From Dolomitihabitans soli (GTDB taxonomy: Bacteria > Actinomycetota > Actinomycetes > Streptosporangiales > Streptosporangiaceae): a DNA stretch of 64,000 nucleotides. The stretch is from the NCBI RefSeq assembly GCF_022213955.1, contig NZ_JAKNTW010000032.1:79032-143031 (forward strand), in the 5' to 3' direction. The position numbers were made by a program, and so were the translations under genes. Below the pieces are notes generated by a model, which saw only the letters and a list, made by a program, of their open reading frames with translations, did not search any database and was not told the origin of the DNA. Of the stretch, positions 1-8,617 are shown piece by piece (position 1 is the first letter of the stretch; each line of letters begins with the position of its first letter).

Positions 1-582
1 GCGCCGTCCGCCGGCCATGGTGAAGCCGTCGTAGAAGTCGCCGGAGACTTCGCGGGCCGGTTCGAATCCGGCCGCCACCTCCCAGCCCTGCGGGCAGGGC
101 AGTTCGGCGGGCAGGAAACCCTGCTGGATCTGCCTGCCGATCTTCAGGTCGCGGTCGTGCAGGAGCAGGCTCATCGACGGGTCCAGTTCGTCGACGGTGC
201 GGACCAGGCAGCGGCTCTGGTTTCCCAGCGCGAGCCGGGTCCGCACCAGGGCCGACGTGAACGGCGGGAGCAGGAAGTCCAGTCCCTGCTCCAGATGCGG
301 GTCGAGGAGCAGGTGGTCGGATCCGCAGTAGATCAGCACACCCGGCGGGGTGCGCAGGTGCTGCCACCGCTCCCGCAGCACCGCCACCTCCCGCGTGGTC
401 AGCTCGGCGTGCAGGAGCAGGAGATCGGGTTCGAGGCCGTCGTGCAGCCCGGCGAGGATCTCCGGGTGGGAGGAGACGACCGGCTGGCAGTCGCAGTCGG
501 CGAGGATCTTCGTGAGCTCGCTCGTCTCGGTGTCGCCGGGCTCCCCGTGCCTCCCGACGACCAGCAGCTTCAGCCCGTCCAT
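1..582 (-). CDS. PP2C/SpoIIE-family phosphatase with N-terminal receiver-like domain (partial)
   Basis: The reading frame starts at the ATG at 582 and is still open at the left window edge, giving 194 codons. Residues 1-125 look like a degenerate receiver-type domain. Around residue 145 a linker begins with the pattern RDLKIGRQIQQGFLP, then VAAGFEPAREVSGDFYDGF, which is typical of the start of a SpoIIE/RsbU PP2C domain including the metal-binding Asp region. Such phosphatases dephosphorylate STAS anti-anti-sigma factors. The start lies 6 nt after the stop of the RsbW-type kinase gene, so the two are probably cotranscribed. The C-terminal two thirds of the catalytic domain lie outside the window. 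Confidence 0.82.
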   Translation of the reverse strand, partial: MDGLKLLVVGRHGEPGDTETSELTKILADCDCQPVVSSHPEILAGLHDGLEPDLLLLHAELTTREVAVLRERWQHLRTPPGVLIYCGSDHLLLDPHLEQGLDFLLPPFTSALVRTRLALGNQSRCLVRTVDELDPSMSLLLHDRDLKIGRQIQQGFLPAELPCPQGWEVAAGFEPAREVSGDFYDGFTMAGGRR

Positions 583-588
583 GGTGTG

Positions 589-1026
589 TCAGCGGTCCTC
601 GTGGTCGATCAGGGCGCGGTCGGACCGCCGGACGATGATGATCGTCCGGTTCCGATCCCCGATGCGTTCGTAGCTGAGCCGGTCCGCGCTCATCCGGGCC
701 AGGACCAGCCCGAATCCCCCCACGCGCATGTCGTCGGGATCGACGGAGGGGACCCGGTGCTGCTGGCGGGTGGGATCGAACTCGGCGGCCGAGTCCTCCA
801 TGAGCAGCAGTACCCGGCCGTGCCCGACCGTCGCGTGCAACTCGATCTCCTCGGCTCCGCCGACCGGGTAGCCGTGCATGATGACGTTGGTGACCAGTTC
901 GTCGGTGGCGAGCCGGAGCCGGTAGGCATCCTTCTCGGTGAGGCCGGCCGCGGCTACGGCTCGGCCGACGAACTCCGCCACCGTCGCCAGCGAGGCGACG
1001 GTCGCGGGCACCCGTAGGGTCGTCAT
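589..1026 (-). CDS. RsbW-type anti-sigma factor serine kinase (HATPase_c)
   Basis: The 145-residue product has the compact GHKL ATPase fold of anti-sigma factors. The N-box region reads LATDELVTNVIMHGYP, with the Glu and Asn that bind Mg-ATP at about residues 43-47, and a G-box (VGGFGLVLARMSADRLSYER) follows near residue 103. Proteins of this family bind a sigma-B-type factor and phosphorylate a STAS antagonist. It lies between a STAS gene, 10 nt upstream, and a PP2C phosphatase, 6 nt downstream. This gives a complete partner-switch module. No sigma-factor gene is visible, so its target is probably encoded elsewhere. Confidence 0.88.
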   Translation of the reverse strand: MTTLRVPATVASLATVAEFVGRAVAAAGLTEKDAYRLRLATDELVTNVIMHGYPVGGAEEIELHATVGHGRVLLLMEDSAAEFDPTRQQHRVPSVDPDDMRVGGFGLVLARMSADRLSYERIGDRNRTIIIVRRSDRALIDHEDR

Positions 1027-1036
1027 GACCTGGCCG

Positions 1037-1354
1037 TCAGGCGGAGAACGTCTCTCGTATCGTGATGGCGTGTTCCATCCCGGTCATCCGGATGGTGTCC
1101 GCGACGCTCTCGTTGGCGCCTTCGACGACCACTTCCACGTCGTCGCCCATCTTCTGCCTGGCGAAGACGAGGCCCCTGACGCCGGCGGAGGCGATGTAGA
1201 CGAGGTTGCTCATCGCCAGGATCAGCTGTTTGGGGGAGCGGGTCGCCGCCTGCTGAAGGATCTTGTGGAAGTTCGGCGCCGACGACGCGTCGAGCTCGCC
1301 GCTCATCTGGATGGTGATGATGTCACCGGTGATGGTGAGGTCTGCCTGGAACAT
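1037..1354 (-). CDS. STAS-domain anti-sigma factor antagonist
   Basis: The 105-residue product is a single STAS domain. It starts with the usual beta strand (DLTITGDIITIQMSGELDAS) and has the phosphorylatable serine in the sequence YIASAGVRGL near residue 56. In the unphosphorylated form such proteins bind the RsbW-type kinase and release the sigma factor. The gene is directly upstream of the kinase gene. It follows glgX by 22 nt, a gap that carries a purine-rich ribosome binding site (GAGAGGGG on the minus strand). It is one of two STAS genes that flank glgX. Confidence 0.88.
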   Translation of the reverse strand: MFQADLTITGDIITIQMSGELDASSAPNFHKILQQAATRSPKQLILAMSNLVYIASAGVRGLVFARQKMGDDVEVVVEGANESVADTIRMTGMEHAITIRETFSA

Positions 1355-1376
1355 CTGGAATCCCCTCTCTTTCGGG

Positions 1377-3470
1377 CTATTGCGCGATTCGCGTGCAGAG
1401 CACGACGGTCGAGCGGCCGCCGACCTTCAGGGTGTGCTGGTCGCCCAGGATCGGCTCCTCTCCAGGCGGGAAGCTGTCGTCGGTCGCCCCGGTGTCCACG
1501 GCGATCCGCCACAGCGTTCCGTCCGGCAGCATCGGCAGCTCCACGTTGTGCGGCTCCCAGTGCGCGTTCGCCACGACGTAGACGCAGTCGACGCCGTCGT
1601 CCAGCGGAGCGCAGCGCATCACCGCCATCAGCCGGCTCCCCTCCGACCAGTCGGGCGCGTAGGCGTTGACCCCGTGCCAGCTGATCTCCGGCAGCCCGGG
1701 GATCACCTCGCGCCCGGTGAGGTGCTCGGGCGTGCGGACGGCCGGGTGCGCCGCCCGGAAGCGGGTGAGGTTGCCGGTGAGCCGTACCAGCTCGTTGGTG
1801 AGCTTGTTGGGCGTCCAGTCGACCCAGCTCAGCTCGCTGTCGTGGCAGTAACCGTTGTTGTTGCCCCACTGGGTGCGGGCCCGCTCGTCGCCGGCGAGGA
1901 TCATCGGGATCCCCTGGCTGGTGAGCAGCAGGGTGAGGAAGTTCTTGATCTGCCGGCGACGCAGGTCGTTGATCTCCGGGTCGTCGGTCTCGCCCTCGAT
2001 GCCGCAGTTCCAGCTGGCGTTGTCGTTGCCGCCGTCCCTGTTGTCCTCGCCGTTCGCCTCGTTGTGTTTCTCGTTGTAGGCGACCAGGTCGTACAGGGTG
2101 AAGCCGTCGTGCGCCGTGATGAAGTTGATCGACGCGGCGGTGGCCCGTTCGGCGTAGAGGTCGGGGGAGCCGACGTAGCGGGTGGCCATCTCGCCGACCT
2201 TGCCGGTGTCGCCCTTGACGAACTGGCGGACACCGTCCCGGTACCGGCCGTTCCACTCCGACCAGCGGTGGTAGTTGGGGAAGGACCCGACCTCGTAGAG
2301 ACCGGCGGCGTCCCATGCCTCCGCGATGAGGACACAGCCGCGCAGCAGCGGGTCGTAGGCGAGCTCCTGGAGCAGCGGCGGGTTCGGCAGCGGCGTGCCG
2401 TCCACGTCACGGGACAGGATGGCGGCGAGGTCGAACCGGAACCCGTCGATGTGATATTCGGTGACCCAGTAGCGCAGGCAGTCGAGGACGAAGCCGCGGA
2501 CCACCGGGTGGTTGCAGTTCATCGTGTTGCCGGTGCCGCTGAAGTTGTAGTAATAACCCTCCGGGGTCATCATGTACCAGACGTCGTTGTCCAGTCCCTT
2601 GAAGGAGATCGTCGGGCCGTCGTGGTTGCCCTCGGCGGTGTGGTTGAAGACGACGTCGAGGATCACCTCGATGCCCTGGCTGTGGCACTCGCGGACCAGC
2701 GCCTTCAGCTCGTCCCCCGCCATGCCGTACTTGCCGCTCGCGGCGTAGCCGGCCTTGGGGGCGTAGAAGGAGATGGTGGAGTAGCCCCAGAAGTTGTACA
2801 GGCGCTCGCCCGTGCTCTGGTTGATCTTGGAGTTCTCGAACTCGTCGAACTCGAAGATCGGCATGAGCTCGATGGCGTTGATCCCCAGCGACTTCAGGTA
2901 GGGGATCTTCTCCCGCAGTCCCGCGTACGTCCCCGGCGCGGTCACCCCCGAACTGGGATGCTGGGTGAAGCCGCGCACGTGGGTCTCGTAGATGATGAGC
3001 TCCTCGCGCGGCGTGCGCGGCGAGACGTCGTCGCCCCAGTCGAAGTCGTGGAACATCAGCCGGGACCGGTGCTGGTAGGGCTGCGACCAGTCCGGCTCCT
3101 CGCCCCAGACCTCCCGGCCCGCCACCAGCTTGGCGTACGGGTCGGAGAGGATCCGGTCCGGGTTGCAGTTCTCACCGGGACCGTCGGCGCGGAAGCCGTA
3201 CTCCAGGTCCTCGAGGGTCTCCAGGTCGTAGACCGTGATCGCCCAGACGTGGCCGGTGCGGAACGTCTCGGGGATCGGGATCTCCGCGTACGGCGCGTTC
3301 TCACCGCGTTTGAAGAGCGTCAGGCTGATCGAGGTGGCGTTCTCCGAGCAGACGGTGAAGTTCACTCCGCCGTGCATGAAGGTGGCCCCGGGCAGCAGCG
3401 GGTTGCCGTGCCGTACCGGGAATCCGGCGATCCGGTGGGTGGGGTAGGCATCGATCCGATCGAGGGTCAT
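1377..3470 (-). CDS. glgX: Glycogen debranching enzyme GlgX
   Basis: The 697-residue product has an N-terminal CBM48/isoamylase domain (about residues 15-125) followed by a GH13 barrel. The four conserved GH13 regions are visible: DVVFNH near 272, DGFRFD with the nucleophile Asp347, AEAWD with the acid/base Glu384, and TAHD with Asp455. GlgX hydrolyses alpha-1,6 branches of phosphorylase-limited glycogen in the cytoplasm. Length is normal for the family. Its ATG overlaps the stop of the upstream STAS gene as ATGA, so the two are translationally coupled. An interleaved STAS-glgX-STAS-kinase order suggests that glycogen use is part of the stress response governed by this module, which is an inference. 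Confidence 0.95.
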   Translation of the reverse strand: MTLDRIDAYPTHRIAGFPVRHGNPLLPGATFMHGGVNFTVCSENATSISLTLFKRGENAPYAEIPIPETFRTGHVWAITVYDLETLEDLEYGFRADGPGENCNPDRILSDPYAKLVAGREVWGEEPDWSQPYQHRSRLMFHDFDWGDDVSPRTPREELIIYETHVRGFTQHPSSGVTAPGTYAGLREKIPYLKSLGINAIELMPIFEFDEFENSKINQSTGERLYNFWGYSTISFYAPKAGYAASGKYGMAGDELKALVRECHSQGIEVILDVVFNHTAEGNHDGPTISFKGLDNDVWYMMTPEGYYYNFSGTGNTMNCNHPVVRGFVLDCLRYWVTEYHIDGFRFDLAAILSRDVDGTPLPNPPLLQELAYDPLLRGCVLIAEAWDAAGLYEVGSFPNYHRWSEWNGRYRDGVRQFVKGDTGKVGEMATRYVGSPDLYAERATAASINFITAHDGFTLYDLVAYNEKHNEANGEDNRDGGNDNASWNCGIEGETDDPEINDLRRRQIKNFLTLLLTSQGIPMILAGDERARTQWGNNNGYCHDSELSWVDWTPNKLTNELVRLTGNLTRFRAAHPAVRTPEHLTGREVIPGLPEISWHGVNAYAPDWSEGSRLMAVMRCAPLDDGVDCVYVVANAHWEPHNVELPMLPDGTLWRIAVDTGATDDSFPPGEEPILGDQHTLKVGGRSTVVLCTRIAQ

Positions 3471-3823
3471 CGGTCCTCCGTCAGCAGTTTGGTGGCGTCG
3501 GCGAGGTTGTCGGCGACGGTGAAGAAGCTGAGGAAACCGACGGCGCTCATGAGCATGCGCAGCTCGTCCGACAGTCCCACCACGGCCATCTCGCCGCCGG
3601 CCCGCTGTGCCTGGCGGTACGACAGCAGCATGACCCGGAGCCCGGCGCTGGACATGTAGCGCAGGTTGGAAAGATCCAGTGCGAGCAGGCGTGACTCGGT
3701 CAGTGCCGCGCCGACGTGCTCCTGCACGGTCGGCGCGGTCCTGCTGTCCAGATCGCCGGTGAGCGCGACCACCGCCAGCTCACCCTCCTTCGACACCGTG
3801 ACGTCGAGTGTTCGCGTGGGCAT
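3467..3823 (-). CDS. STAS-domain anti-sigma factor antagonist (second copy)
   Basis: The 118-residue STAS protein has the canonical phosphorylation loop LRYMSSAGLRVML, with serines at about residues 58-59. It is closer to the classical RsbV/SpoIIAA pattern than the other STAS protein of this cluster, which has ASAG in place of SSAG. It overlaps glgX by 4 nt and lies 15 nt downstream of the AGE-type epimerase gene. Two antagonists beside one kinase could let two input phosphatases feed the same anti-sigma factor. Confidence 0.9.
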   Translation of the reverse strand: MPTRTLDVTVSKEGELAVVALTGDLDSRTAPTVQEHVGAALTESRLLALDLSNLRYMSSAGLRVMLLSYRQAQRAGGEMAVVGLSDELRMLMSAVGFLSFFTVADNLADATKLLTEDR

Positions 3824-3838
3824 CTCGTCTCCCGTTCC

Positions 3839-5662
3839 TTACCTGGCTGACACAGGGGCCAGGGTCACGCGGACCGGCAGCCGCTCCTGCGAGGCAGGAA
3901 GGTCGACGTAGAGCGCGTCCCTGTCGAACTTGTCGTGACGGAGGCCGTCGATCTCCACCGATTCGATCCGGACCGACCCGGGCGGCAGCAGGTCGGGGGC
4001 GACCCGCAGCCGGCGGTCGGCGTCCGGCAGCGGCTTGAAGTGCAGGGTCAGCGGTTGCTGCCGGACGAGCAGGTTGGTGTAGACGGTGGCGAGGTAGCAC
4101 AGCTCCGAGGAGTGGTACATGCTCATCGAGTGGCTGCCCTTGTGGCGCTCCGTGCCGAGCAGGTACGGCATGCCGTCGGCCAGTACGTTGAAGTAGACGG
4201 CTCCCTCGTCGTGGTCGAGGAAGAACGTGTTGTAGAAGCCCGACGCCTGCCGGGCCTCCTGCAGGTAGTCCGGGTTCTTGGTGGTGCCGGCCAGGATCAG
4301 GTAGGCGAGGATCGCCTGCTCCTGCTGCCACCACGCCTTGCGGTCGTGCCAGGTGAACGCGTGCCAGCGCTCCCCGGCGGGCCTGGTCCGCTCGACGACG
4401 TCGAACCAGCCGCCGCGCTGCTGGTCGCTGCCGACCTCGGGCATCACCTGCGCGATCTTCTCGGCCAGCTCCTGGTACGTCTTCTTCTCCCGCAGCGAGT
4501 TCATCCGCATGAGGTTCCAGGCGATCTTGAGGTTGTGGCCGACGACCGCGCGGTCCTGCTGCCAGGTGTGCTGCCGGTCGGGGCTCCAGTCCTCGTTGAA
4601 ACGTTCCTGGACGAACGGGCTGCGGTCGTCCTCGGGGAAGTGCTCCATGATGGTGTCGAAGGTGCGCTCCAGCATGTCGGCGTACTCCTCGCGACCGGTC
4701 GCGAGGTAGAGGTTGATCAGGTACGCGGGGGCGTGGTCGCCGACCGAGTTCCAGTTCTTCCTGCCGTCGTTGGGCGCCACCGACGGGTGCCGCGGGTCCA
4801 TGAAGATCGGGTCGATGTGGCTGAAGTAGCCGCCGCCCTTGTAGTCGCGGTAGTGGTTGTCGAACAGCTTGATGGTGCCCTCGGCGTCCCGCAGGACCCG
4901 GGGGTCGCCGTTGATGCGGAAGGTCTGCATCGGGCCGGCGAGGGCGTAGATCTGCTCGTACATCGGGATCGCGTCGTAGTCGTCGGAGAACTCGGAGGTG
5001 AACAGCTTCTTCTCCGGCCGGCTCTCCAGGACCTCCACGCCGTGGTACCAGTAGGTCACGTTGTGGGTGGTGTCCACGAACCTCATGTGCTCGCGCAGAT
5101 AGTCGACGCCGCGCTCGGCCGCTTCCAGATACTCGTCCTTGCCGGTGAGCATGTAGGCCGAGGCCATGCCGTACACCAGGCGGGAGACGGTGTCGGTCTC
5201 CTGGATGTGGCTGGCGGTCTTCTGGCCGTCGAGCCGGATCTCCGTGCGGTACTGGCGGTAGTCGATCGGGCCGGTGCCGAACTGGGCTCTGCGGTAGAAG
5301 GCGGCGATGCGGTCGAGCTGGTGGATCCACCAGTCCGGCTCCTCGAACCGGTAGGTGTCCGCCTGCGGGCCGAGGAAGACCAGCCGCTTGGCGGTGAACT
5401 TCTGCCCGTCGGCCTCCGGGTAGTGGATGCCGTAGGCGAAGATCGGGCGGCCCGGCGTCAGCATGTCGTCGCGGTGCGCGCCGGCGTCGAGGTAGGGGTG
5501 TTCGAGGTTGCGGAGCACCTCGGCGGAGGTGTTCTCGTCCACGGTGACGCTGAATTCGCGGCCGTCCGCCGTGGTCAACCGGAACGTTCCCTGGTTGTCG
5601 ACGGGCGAGACGACCTTGCCCGCCAGCAGGTCGCTGAAGCGGAAGTCAATGCTGTTCGGCAT
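3839..5662 (-). CDS. AGE-family (N-acylglucosamine 2-epimerase-like) protein
   Basis: The 607-residue protein has an N-terminal extension of about 110 residues. An alpha6/alpha6-barrel typical of the AGE/mannose isomerase superfamily follows. Recognisable pieces are the repeated helices with HTWQQDRAVVGHNLKIAW and the later WHAFTWHDRKAWWQQEQAI, which carry the family's conserved Trp, His and Glu residues. Members epimerise or isomerise sugars, but a substrate cannot be assigned here. The C-terminal about 70 residues form a beta-rich tail. Its start overlaps the end of the glyoxalase-fold gene by 17 nt. It sits next to the glgX/STAS genes, suggesting a carbohydrate role. Confidence 0.75.
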   Translation of the reverse strand: MPNSIDFRFSDLLAGKVVSPVDNQGTFRLTTADGREFSVTVDENTSAEVLRNLEHPYLDAGAHRDDMLTPGRPIFAYGIHYPEADGQKFTAKRLVFLGPQADTYRFEEPDWWIHQLDRIAAFYRRAQFGTGPIDYRQYRTEIRLDGQKTASHIQETDTVSRLVYGMASAYMLTGKDEYLEAAERGVDYLREHMRFVDTTHNVTYWYHGVEVLESRPEKKLFTSEFSDDYDAIPMYEQIYALAGPMQTFRINGDPRVLRDAEGTIKLFDNHYRDYKGGGYFSHIDPIFMDPRHPSVAPNDGRKNWNSVGDHAPAYLINLYLATGREEYADMLERTFDTIMEHFPEDDRSPFVQERFNEDWSPDRQHTWQQDRAVVGHNLKIAWNLMRMNSLREKKTYQELAEKIAQVMPEVGSDQQRGGWFDVVERTRPAGERWHAFTWHDRKAWWQQEQAILAYLILAGTTKNPDYLQEARQASGFYNTFFLDHDEGAVYFNVLADGMPYLLGTERHKGSHSMSMYHSSELCYLATVYTNLLVRQQPLTLHFKPLPDADRRLRVAPDLLPPGSVRIESVEIDGLRHDKFDRDALYVDLPASQERLPVRVTLAPVSAR

Positions 5663-6068
5663 CTGCTCCTCCTCCGGGTAGCTGGTCCTTGTAGCCCTGG
5701 CTGATCTCGACGACGGCGCCGTCGGGATCCCTCATCCACACGGTTCGCCAGCCGGGGATGAACTCGTCGAAGCACAGTGGTCCCAGTGAGACCTGTGCCT
5801 GCGGGCCCATCTCGGCCAGGACCCGGTCGATGTCGTCGGTCTGCATGGCGATGTGCCGGAGCGTTCCCGGCGCGGTCGGGCCGTCGCCGCCCGCCGTACC
5901 GTCGCCGGCCTGGAAGAGCTCCAGGTAGGCGTCGCCCTTGCGCAGAAAGAGGATCTTGGAGTCGCCGACGGGGAAGCTGGCCGCGCGGGCGAACCCGAGC
6001 CAGCGGCAGTAGAACTCGGCGGTCGTGTCGATGTCACGGCAGTTGAGAGCGGCGTGCGACCACCTCAT
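5646..6068 (-). CDS. VOC-family (glyoxalase/bleomycin-resistance fold) protein
   Basis: The 140-residue protein shows a two-module VOC fold: HAALNCRDIDTTAEFYCRWLGF at the start, LRHIAMQTDDIDRVLAEM in the second module, and a terminal MRDPDGAVVEISQ. The His near residue 5, Glu near 50, His near 72 and terminal Glu near 122 are in positions that can bind metal. The family includes glyoxalase I, dioxygenases and epimerases. The gene is coupled to the upstream DJ-1 gene by a 4-nt ATGA overlap. With three DJ-1 proteins in the same locus a carbonyl-detoxification role is plausible but not shown. Confidence 0.82.
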   Translation of the reverse strand: MRWSHAALNCRDIDTTAEFYCRWLGFARAASFPVGDSKILFLRKGDAYLELFQAGDGTAGGDGPTAPGTLRHIAMQTDDIDRVLAEMGPQAQVSLGPLCFDEFIPGWRTVWMRDPDGAVVEISQGYKDQLPGGGADAEQH

Positions 6069-6646
6069 GCGGCCCTCCGTGCGGCGATCTCGCCGAGCAG
6101 GGCACGGGCGAACAGGTGGCAGTGCGCGCCGCTGCGCCCGGTGACGAGGTCACGGTCGATCACGACGTCCTCGTCGCGGTACTCGGCACCCATGTTGAGC
6201 GCGTCGCCGACGAGGTTGTTGTGGCAGGTGACCGGCCGGCCGCGGACCGTCTCCGGAACCTTGGCCAGCAGCCACATGCCGTGGCAGATGACGCCCTTGA
6301 TCACCTCGGGCATGGTGAACGCCCGCTTCATCAGCTCGGTCGCGGGTGCGAGGTCGAGCGGCTTCTCGCTGTACCGCAGCCGGTCGGAGACCATGCCCGA
6401 GGGGACGATGATCGCGTCGTAGGAGCGCAGCTCGCCGTCGCCGAGTCCTTCCAGCCCTTGGTTCACGACCAGCGGCGCCCGGTACTCGTGCCCGGTGAAG
6501 GTGATCTCCGACTGCCCCCACAACCGGGTGAGCATGTCGAGCTTGATCCCCTCCTCGGCGAAGCGGCGCTGGTAGTAGAAGATCTCGGGCTCGTAGTAGT
6601 CGCTCTCCAGCAGCAGCGCGATGCGGGCACCTCGCAGGTCAGCCAT
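6065..6646 (-). CDS. DJ-1/PfpI family protein (type 1 glutamine amidotransferase-like)
   Basis: The 193-residue protein is a full-length DJ-1/PfpI domain. It begins RIALLLESDYYEPEIFYY, with the conserved acidic residue near 21, and has the nucleophile elbow GVICHGMWLL with Cys121 followed by His122. Members act as proteases, chaperones, glyoxalase III or deglycases. It is the first of three DJ-1-fold genes in this 22-kb block. It overlaps the GMC oxidoreductase gene by 8 nt and the VOC gene by 4 nt, so the three are almost certainly one transcript. Confidence 0.87.
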   Translation of the reverse strand: MADLRGARIALLLESDYYEPEIFYYQRRFAEEGIKLDMLTRLWGQSEITFTGHEYRAPLVVNQGLEGLGDGELRSYDAIIVPSGMVSDRLRYSEKPLDLAPATELMKRAFTMPEVIKGVICHGMWLLAKVPETVRGRPVTCHNNLVGDALNMGAEYRDEDVVIDRDLVTGRSGAHCHLFARALLGEIAARRAA

Positions 6647-8240
6647 GGGAACCTCCCAGGATGAAGTCGGCGCACCGCTCCGCGATCATCTGGATGGCGG
6701 CGTGCGTGTTGCCGGAGGTCACCGCGGGCATCACGCTCGCGTCGGCGACGCGCAGCCCTTCGATGCCGTGGACCCGCAGCTTCGGATCCACCACGGAACG
6801 GTCGTCGATCCCCATCCGGCACGAGCCCGCCTGGTGGTGATAGGTGTCGGCCCGTTCGCGGACGAAGGCGGTGAGCGCCTCCCGCCCGCTCGTCGCGGGA
6901 CCCGGCAGCAGTTCACCGGTGAGCACCTTGCTGAAGGCCCTGGTCGCGAAGATCTCCCTGGCCAGCTCGACGCCCTGGACCATCCGGTCCACGTCGGCGC
7001 TGTCGCCCAGGTAGTTGGGGTTGACCAGCGGCGGCGCGAGCGGGTCGGCGGAGGCGAGCCTGACCCAGCCGCGTGAGGCGGGCCGTACGACGCCGGGCAG
7101 GATGCTGACCGCGTTGGGGTGCTGCTGCCCGACGATGATGTCGAACGGCACGTGCACGAACGCGATCTGCAGGTCGGGGGCGACCATGCCGCTCTGCGAG
7201 ACGGTGAACAGCGCCACCTCCGACAGGTTGTTGGCCCCGACCGGGACCGTCTCCCTGGTCTCCTGGATGACGCCGGTGAGGACGTGGTTGTGGAAGTTGG
7301 CGCCCACGCCGGGCAGCGCCTGCCGTACCTCGATGCCGAACTCGCGGAGCTGGGCGGGGTCGCCGATGCCGGAGAGCATCAGCAGTTTGGGCGACTCGAT
7401 CGCGCCGGCGCACACGATCACCTCGTGCCTGGCCCGGACCTGACGGAGGCCGGGTTCGGCGGGGCCCAGCGCACGGCCGGTGAGCCTGCGGCCCTCGCCC
7501 TGCTCGGCGGCGGGAGCCTGCTGCCGGTACTCGACGCCGACGCACCGCCCGTTCTCGATGATGAGCCGGGTCGCGGGCGCGTCGGTGCGCAGGGTCAGCC
7601 GGGGGTGCTCCAGCATCGGCTCCAGGAAGCAGTGCAGCGCGCCCTTGCGCCGTCCCGCCTCGACGTTGACGTGGTGCCAGCCCGCTCCCAGCATGGACGG
7701 CCCGTTGAAGTCGGACACGCTGGGATGTCCCAGCTCGGCGCAGGCGTCGAGGAAGCTCTGGGAGTAGGGGTTGGGGTCGTGCAGGCCGGCGTTGGTGACG
7801 GTCTGCGGACCGCCGCTGCCGGTCCCCTCCCAGGTCTTGTCCTCCTGGTTCTCCAGCCGCTGGAAGTACGGCAGGACGTCGGCGTACGACCAGCCGGCGG
7901 CACCCTGGTAGGCCCAGTTGTCGAAGTCGGACTGGTGCCCCCGGATGTGCATCATGATGTAGAGGTTGCTGCTGCCACCGGCGATCTTGCCGCGCGGCTC
8001 GTGGGTGTGGCGCCCGCCCAGCCCCGGCTGGGGCACGCTCTCGTAGTTCCAGTCGATCTCGGAGCCCAGCAGGGTGAACCAGAGGGGCGCCGTGTCGACC
8101 CCGGCCGGGATCCAGCTGCCGCCCGCTTCGAGCAGCAGCACGGAGCTGTCGCTCGACTCGACCAGCCGGCGGGCCAGCACCGAGCCTGCCGCGCCCGAGC
8201 CGACGACGATGTAGTCGTACTCCTCGGCCGCGGCCATCAT
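6639..8240 (-). CDS. GMC-family FAD oxidoreductase (choline dehydrogenase-like)
   Basis: The 533-residue protein has the N-terminal ADP-binding motif YDYIVVGSGAAGSVLARRL at residues 8-26. The GMC signature region (PRGKIAGGSSNLYIMMHIRG) follows near residue 80. A C-terminal active-site block has YHHQAGSCRMG and the final TSGNTHAAIQMIAE with its Asn/His pair. GMC enzymes oxidise primary or secondary alcohols to aldehydes or ketones using FAD. The start was set at 8240 because the first ATG overlaps the stop of the upstream SnoaL-like gene as ATGA. The protein also begins right before the FAD motif there. Confidence 0.92.
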   Translation of the reverse strand: MMAAAEEYDYIVVGSGAAGSVLARRLVESSDSSVLLLEAGGSWIPAGVDTAPLWFTLLGSEIDWNYESVPQPGLGGRHTHEPRGKIAGGSSNLYIMMHIRGHQSDFDNWAYQGAAGWSYADVLPYFQRLENQEDKTWEGTGSGGPQTVTNAGLHDPNPYSQSFLDACAELGHPSVSDFNGPSMLGAGWHHVNVEAGRRKGALHCFLEPMLEHPRLTLRTDAPATRLIIENGRCVGVEYRQQAPAAEQGEGRRLTGRALGPAEPGLRQVRARHEVIVCAGAIESPKLLMLSGIGDPAQLREFGIEVRQALPGVGANFHNHVLTGVIQETRETVPVGANNLSEVALFTVSQSGMVAPDLQIAFVHVPFDIIVGQQHPNAVSILPGVVRPASRGWVRLASADPLAPPLVNPNYLGDSADVDRMVQGVELAREIFATRAFSKVLTGELLPGPATSGREALTAFVRERADTYHHQAGSCRMGIDDRSVVDPKLRVHGIEGLRVADASVMPAVTSGNTHAAIQMIAERCADFILGGSHG

Positions 8241-8617
8241 CCGTCCAACCCGAGCGGGCCGCGGAAGGGCAGGGTGTCGTGGAAGTTGGCCATGTAGGCG
8301 ATCAGGCCGTTCTCCAGCCTGAAGTAGTTCATCACCTCGGCCTCGATGGACTCCCCGCCGGTCGCGGTGACCGCGCTCAGGTGCGACACCACGCCGGCCT
8401 GGTCGCCGCTGACCACCACGTGGCGGGGCTCGTTCTTGAACGCGCTGTACATCGCGGGGAATCCGGCGACGGCGTCGCGCAGCGTCTGCCGGCCCTCCAG
8501 GCGCCCGGCGAGCTGCTCGTCCACCACGGCCTTCTCGGTGAACAGGTCGCACCAGCGCGACCAGTCACCGGCGTTGGCGTACTCGTAGTAAAGGTCGATC
8601 GTCTCTCTCGTCTTCAC
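8237..8617 (-). CDS. SnoaL-like / NTF2-fold protein
   Basis: The 126-residue protein has the alpha+beta barrel pattern of the SnoaL/NTF2 superfamily. It opens with TIDLYYEYANAGDWSRWCDLFTEKAVVDEQ and has strands ending in MNYFRLENGLIAYMANFHD. The start is GTG at 8617, overlapping the stop of the preceding SnoaL-like gene as GTGA. The family includes polyketide cyclases, ketosteroid isomerases and many small-molecule binding proteins, so substrate and reaction are unknown. Three such genes occur in this operon. Confidence 0.78.
   Translation of the reverse strand: MKTRETIDLYYEYANAGDWSRWCDLFTEKAVVDEQLAGRLEGRQTLRDAVAGFPAMYSAFKNEPRHVVVSGDQAGVVSHLSAVTATGGESIEAEVMNYFRLENGLIAYMANFHDTLPFRGPLGLDG

Noticed and set aside
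1263..3659. A 798-codon plus-strand open frame across glgX
   Set aside because: It is the antisense shadow of glgX. It has no recognisable domain, and its composition is rich in Arg, Val and Gly as expected for the reverse of a high-GC gene.
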